From contig JBBIJH010000156.1 in the NCBI GenBank assembly GCA_037446075.1, positions 1 through 6,564 of the forward strand: a DNA stretch of 6,564 nucleotides, given 5' to 3'. The notes under the pieces are model-generated. The model did no database searches, had not been told where the DNA came from, and was given only the letters and a program-made list of their open reading frames with translations. Shown in pieces: positions 5,468-6,564 of the stretch; the first letter of the stretch is position 1; each line of letters begins with the position of its first letter. The translations under genes were made by a program, and so were the position numbers. This DNA is from JBBIJH01 sp037446075. Its GTDB lineage: Bacteria > Bacteroidota > Ignavibacteria > UBA10030 > JAHEZR01.

Positions 5468-6141
5468 TCATTTCGCCGTGGTGTTTCCGAAATGCGCTTC
5501 GACGTTAGCAGATAAAAGAGTCTTCTTCCCAGCAGCCGCCTTTGCCTTTTGTAGATGCTGGGTATGCTCTGCTCTCTTCGGGAATATCGTGATCAAGGCA
5601 CAGGCGAATTCGATCTCGGGATTCTCATTAGTGAGCGCCAGGGCCTTCTTAACAAACTCATATCCAGGAAAGCCCTTCGCCAGGTNNNNNNNNNNNNNNN
5701 NNAGCAGGACATGAGATACCCCACATCGAACCATGCCAAGGCTCCTGAACTTCCATTCTCCTTTGCCTGAAGCGCCCGAGGCATGAGTCGCGAAAGCAGC
5801 TCGTAGGCGATCCTTTGATCTTCTTCCGAGTGATTGGACCAACCTCCTCTACCTCGATAAATGCCCGACGCGTAAAGCGTCGCTCTGCGCAGAGTTTCCA
5901 TTCTAACGAGGATCGGCATCTCCGGCGTAAGTAGTTCGAGCGTTTCTCTCACGAGTCGGCTGCGGTCGTATCCACTGTTCGTACCGAATGGTCCCGTGCC
6001 GGACGGCAGCGACTTTGCATTGCCAATCTGAATGGGGTGGCAGATTAGTGGCGGTCCGGCGAGGACTTCCTTTGAAAAGCCGAACAGCAAGATTAAAACC
6101 AGAGCTGTAGGTTGGGCGGGATGGAATAGAATCTTCTTCAT
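5468..6141 (-). CDS. Secreted conserved protein of unknown function, interrupted by an assembly gap
   Basis: Read as one gene across the N run, this encodes roughly 220 residues. A signal peptide occupies 1-28 (MKKILFHPAQPTALVLILLFGF, cleavage after EVLA). The mature protein begins GPPLICHPIQIGNAKSLP, a start I associate with a conserved family of unannotated secreted proteins in Acidobacteriota (from memory, not searched). The rest is mostly helical: LVRETLELLTPEMPILVRMETLRRATLYA, then AYELLSRLMPRALQA and LAWFDVGYLMSC, with, after the gap, FVKKALALTNENPEIEFACALI and LQKAKAAAG. The alternating short helices recall helical-repeat proteins, but no defined repeat is visible. The frame before the gap (6141 to about 5703) differs from the frame after it (about 5685 to 5468). 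The size of the gap rather than a mutation is the likely cause. The ATG at 6141 follows an excellent SD, AGGAGGAGG, five bases away. Function unknown. Confidence 0.8.
5686..5702 (-). other. Assembly gap (17 N) that breaks the reading frame
   Basis: Seventeen unknown bases separate GYLMSC from LAKGFPGYEF. Flanking partial codons (T before the gap, AC after it, coding sense) require the true gap to be a multiple of three, so 15 or 18 bases would restore one continuous gene. Seventeen is therefore probably an imprecise estimate of gap size. Confidence 0.85.
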
Positions 6142-6146
6142 GGTGA

Positions 6147-6214
6147 CCTCCTCCTGGAAAGTGTTTGTTTGACATCCTGTTGGTTCTCATCAATAGGATG
6201 CCGGAGGAGTCCGG
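6147..6214 (-). promoter_or_regulatory. Leader with ribosome site and complementary anti-SD segment
   Basis: In the leader of the secreted unknown protein, the ribosome site AGGAGGAGG (6155-6147) has a seven-base perfect complement, CTCCTCC, at 6209-6203. The latter also lies within a local hairpin CCGGA-CTCC-TCCGG (6214-6201). The local hairpin would leave the ribosome site free, whereas the long pairing, with a 48-base loop, would hide it. This requires a transcript starting upstream of 6214, which was not established. Confidence 0.25.
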
Positions 6215-6238
6215 TTGGTTTGAATGACCAAGGAGCTA

Positions 6239-6254
6239 TGAAGGCGAACCTTCA
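6239..6254 (-). terminator. Six-pair hairpin with UUCG loop after the oxidoreductase gene
   Basis: On the minus strand TGAAGG-TTCG-CCTTCA is a perfect six-pair stem with a UUCG loop, 45 bases after the oxidoreductase stop at 6299. It lies before the next gene. There is no T run after it, so termination is uncertain. It could instead protect the 3' end of the message. Confidence 0.3.
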
Positions 6255-6298
6255 GAGACGGCTGTACCCGATCTCCAGAGTGGGGCTACGATTTTATC

Positions 6299-6564
6299 TT
6301 ACGGTTGGCTAAGAATAATTATGCCGCTGTACTTCTTCTTGAGTTTCGCCAGCTTTTCGTAGTTTGCACCGAAGGCATTTGCGACCCGTTCCTCGCCCTC
6401 ACTGATGAAGTTCACATACACACCGCCCGTTGCATATTTTGCCGACGCATCAAAGAACTTCCGAGCCCACTCGACGCACATCGCATCCGATTCCTTTTCG
6501 TCCCATCGCGTATGGACGTTCAGGATGAAGTTCGCGTCTCGATGAGGATATGCTGTGGCGTCTT
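6299..6564 (-). CDS. FAD-linked oxidoreductase, C-terminal berberine-bridge (BBE) part only
   Basis: The frame is open from the window edge, with its first whole codon at 6562, and gives 87 residues of a C-terminal end. The pattern AYPHRDANFILNVHTRW, then a helix CVEWARKFFDASAKYATGGVYVNF and GANYEKLAKLKKKY, matches the C-terminal region of berberine-bridge-like FAD oxidases. These normally carry bicovalently or covalently bound FAD and oxidise sugars, alcohols or amines. The FAD-binding half and any attachment residues are outside the window, so the substrate is unknown. The family usually ends KYDPxNxFRxNQNI, whereas here the frame ends KYSGIIILSQP. The other frame just downstream reads LFLANRKIKS before a stop at 6288-6286, suggesting a frameshift near 6316-6322. 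The ATG at 6481 is internal and not the true start. Confidence 0.8.
   Translation of the reverse strand, partial: DATAYPHRDANFILNVHTRWDEKESDAMCVEWARKFFDASAKYATGGVYVNFISEGEERVANAFGANYEKLAKLKKKYSGIIILSQP

Noticed and set aside
5593..5842. Two overlapping separate small genes around the second N run
   Set aside because: The meaningful residues pass from one frame to the other exactly at the gap; a single gene with a mis-sized gap explains both.
6175..6220. Imperfect direct repeat tcctgttggtt / tccggttggtt, 35 bases apart
   Set aside because: Eleven bases with one mismatch is weak on its own, and there is no dyad or known site; left as probable chance.
1..6564. Search for CRISPR arrays, insertion sequence ends, tRNA or rRNA genes and phage or toxin-antitoxin modules
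   Set aside because: No regularly spaced repeats, transposase motifs, cloverleaf or rRNA signatures were recognised by eye in either strand.

Overview
The window is an ordinary-looking stretch of bacterial chromosome from a Gram-negative-type organism: three proteins carry export signals and one anti-sigma factor spans the membrane. Shine-Dalgarno (SD) sequences are strong (AGGAGG-type) and base composition is mixed, near half GC by eye. The FecR-type anti-sigma factor, a secreted protein with the mature start GPPLICHP...IGNAKSLP, a DUF1579-like secreted protein and a two-part secreted alpha/beta hydrolase together resemble gene content I associate with Acidobacteriota. That assignment is inference from family resemblance. 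No mobile element, CRISPR array, tRNA or rRNA was seen. Two short N runs (464-473 and 5686-5702) each fall inside a gene.

Layout from the left edge. On the minus strand, a two-component system runs off the left end: an OmpR/PhoB-family response regulator (750 to 49) overlaps by 23 bases the start of its histidine kinase, of which only 23 codons are present (71 to 1). Upstream of it on the same strand is a secreted alpha/beta hydrolase with an extra N-terminal beta domain (2257 to 809). A 398-base divergent intergenic region separates it from the only plus-strand gene, a small secreted DUF1579-like protein (2656-3276). That gene converges on a sigma/anti-sigma pair read on the minus strand: an ECF sigma factor (about 5114 to 4554) coupled through an ATGA overlap to a membrane anti-sigma factor made of a zinc finger, a transmembrane helix, a FecR domain and a C-terminal extension (4557 to 3382). 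After a 353-base gap comes a secreted conserved protein of unknown function (6141 to 5468), split in the assembly by an N run that breaks its frame. At the right edge is the C-terminal end of a berberine-bridge-type FAD-dependent oxidoreductase (6564 to 6299).

Two separate envelope signalling circuits are visible: the kinase/regulator pair, and the ECF sigma factor held by a membrane anti-sigma with a periplasmic FecR domain. The secreted proteins between them could be envelope or periplasmic targets, but no shared promoter motif proves this. The points most worth checking are the unusual start of the sigma factor, a probable frameshift at the end of the oxidoreductase, the two assembly gaps, and a possible SD/anti-SD pairing in the leader of the secreted unknown protein. 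I found no convincing evidence of an entirely new system.
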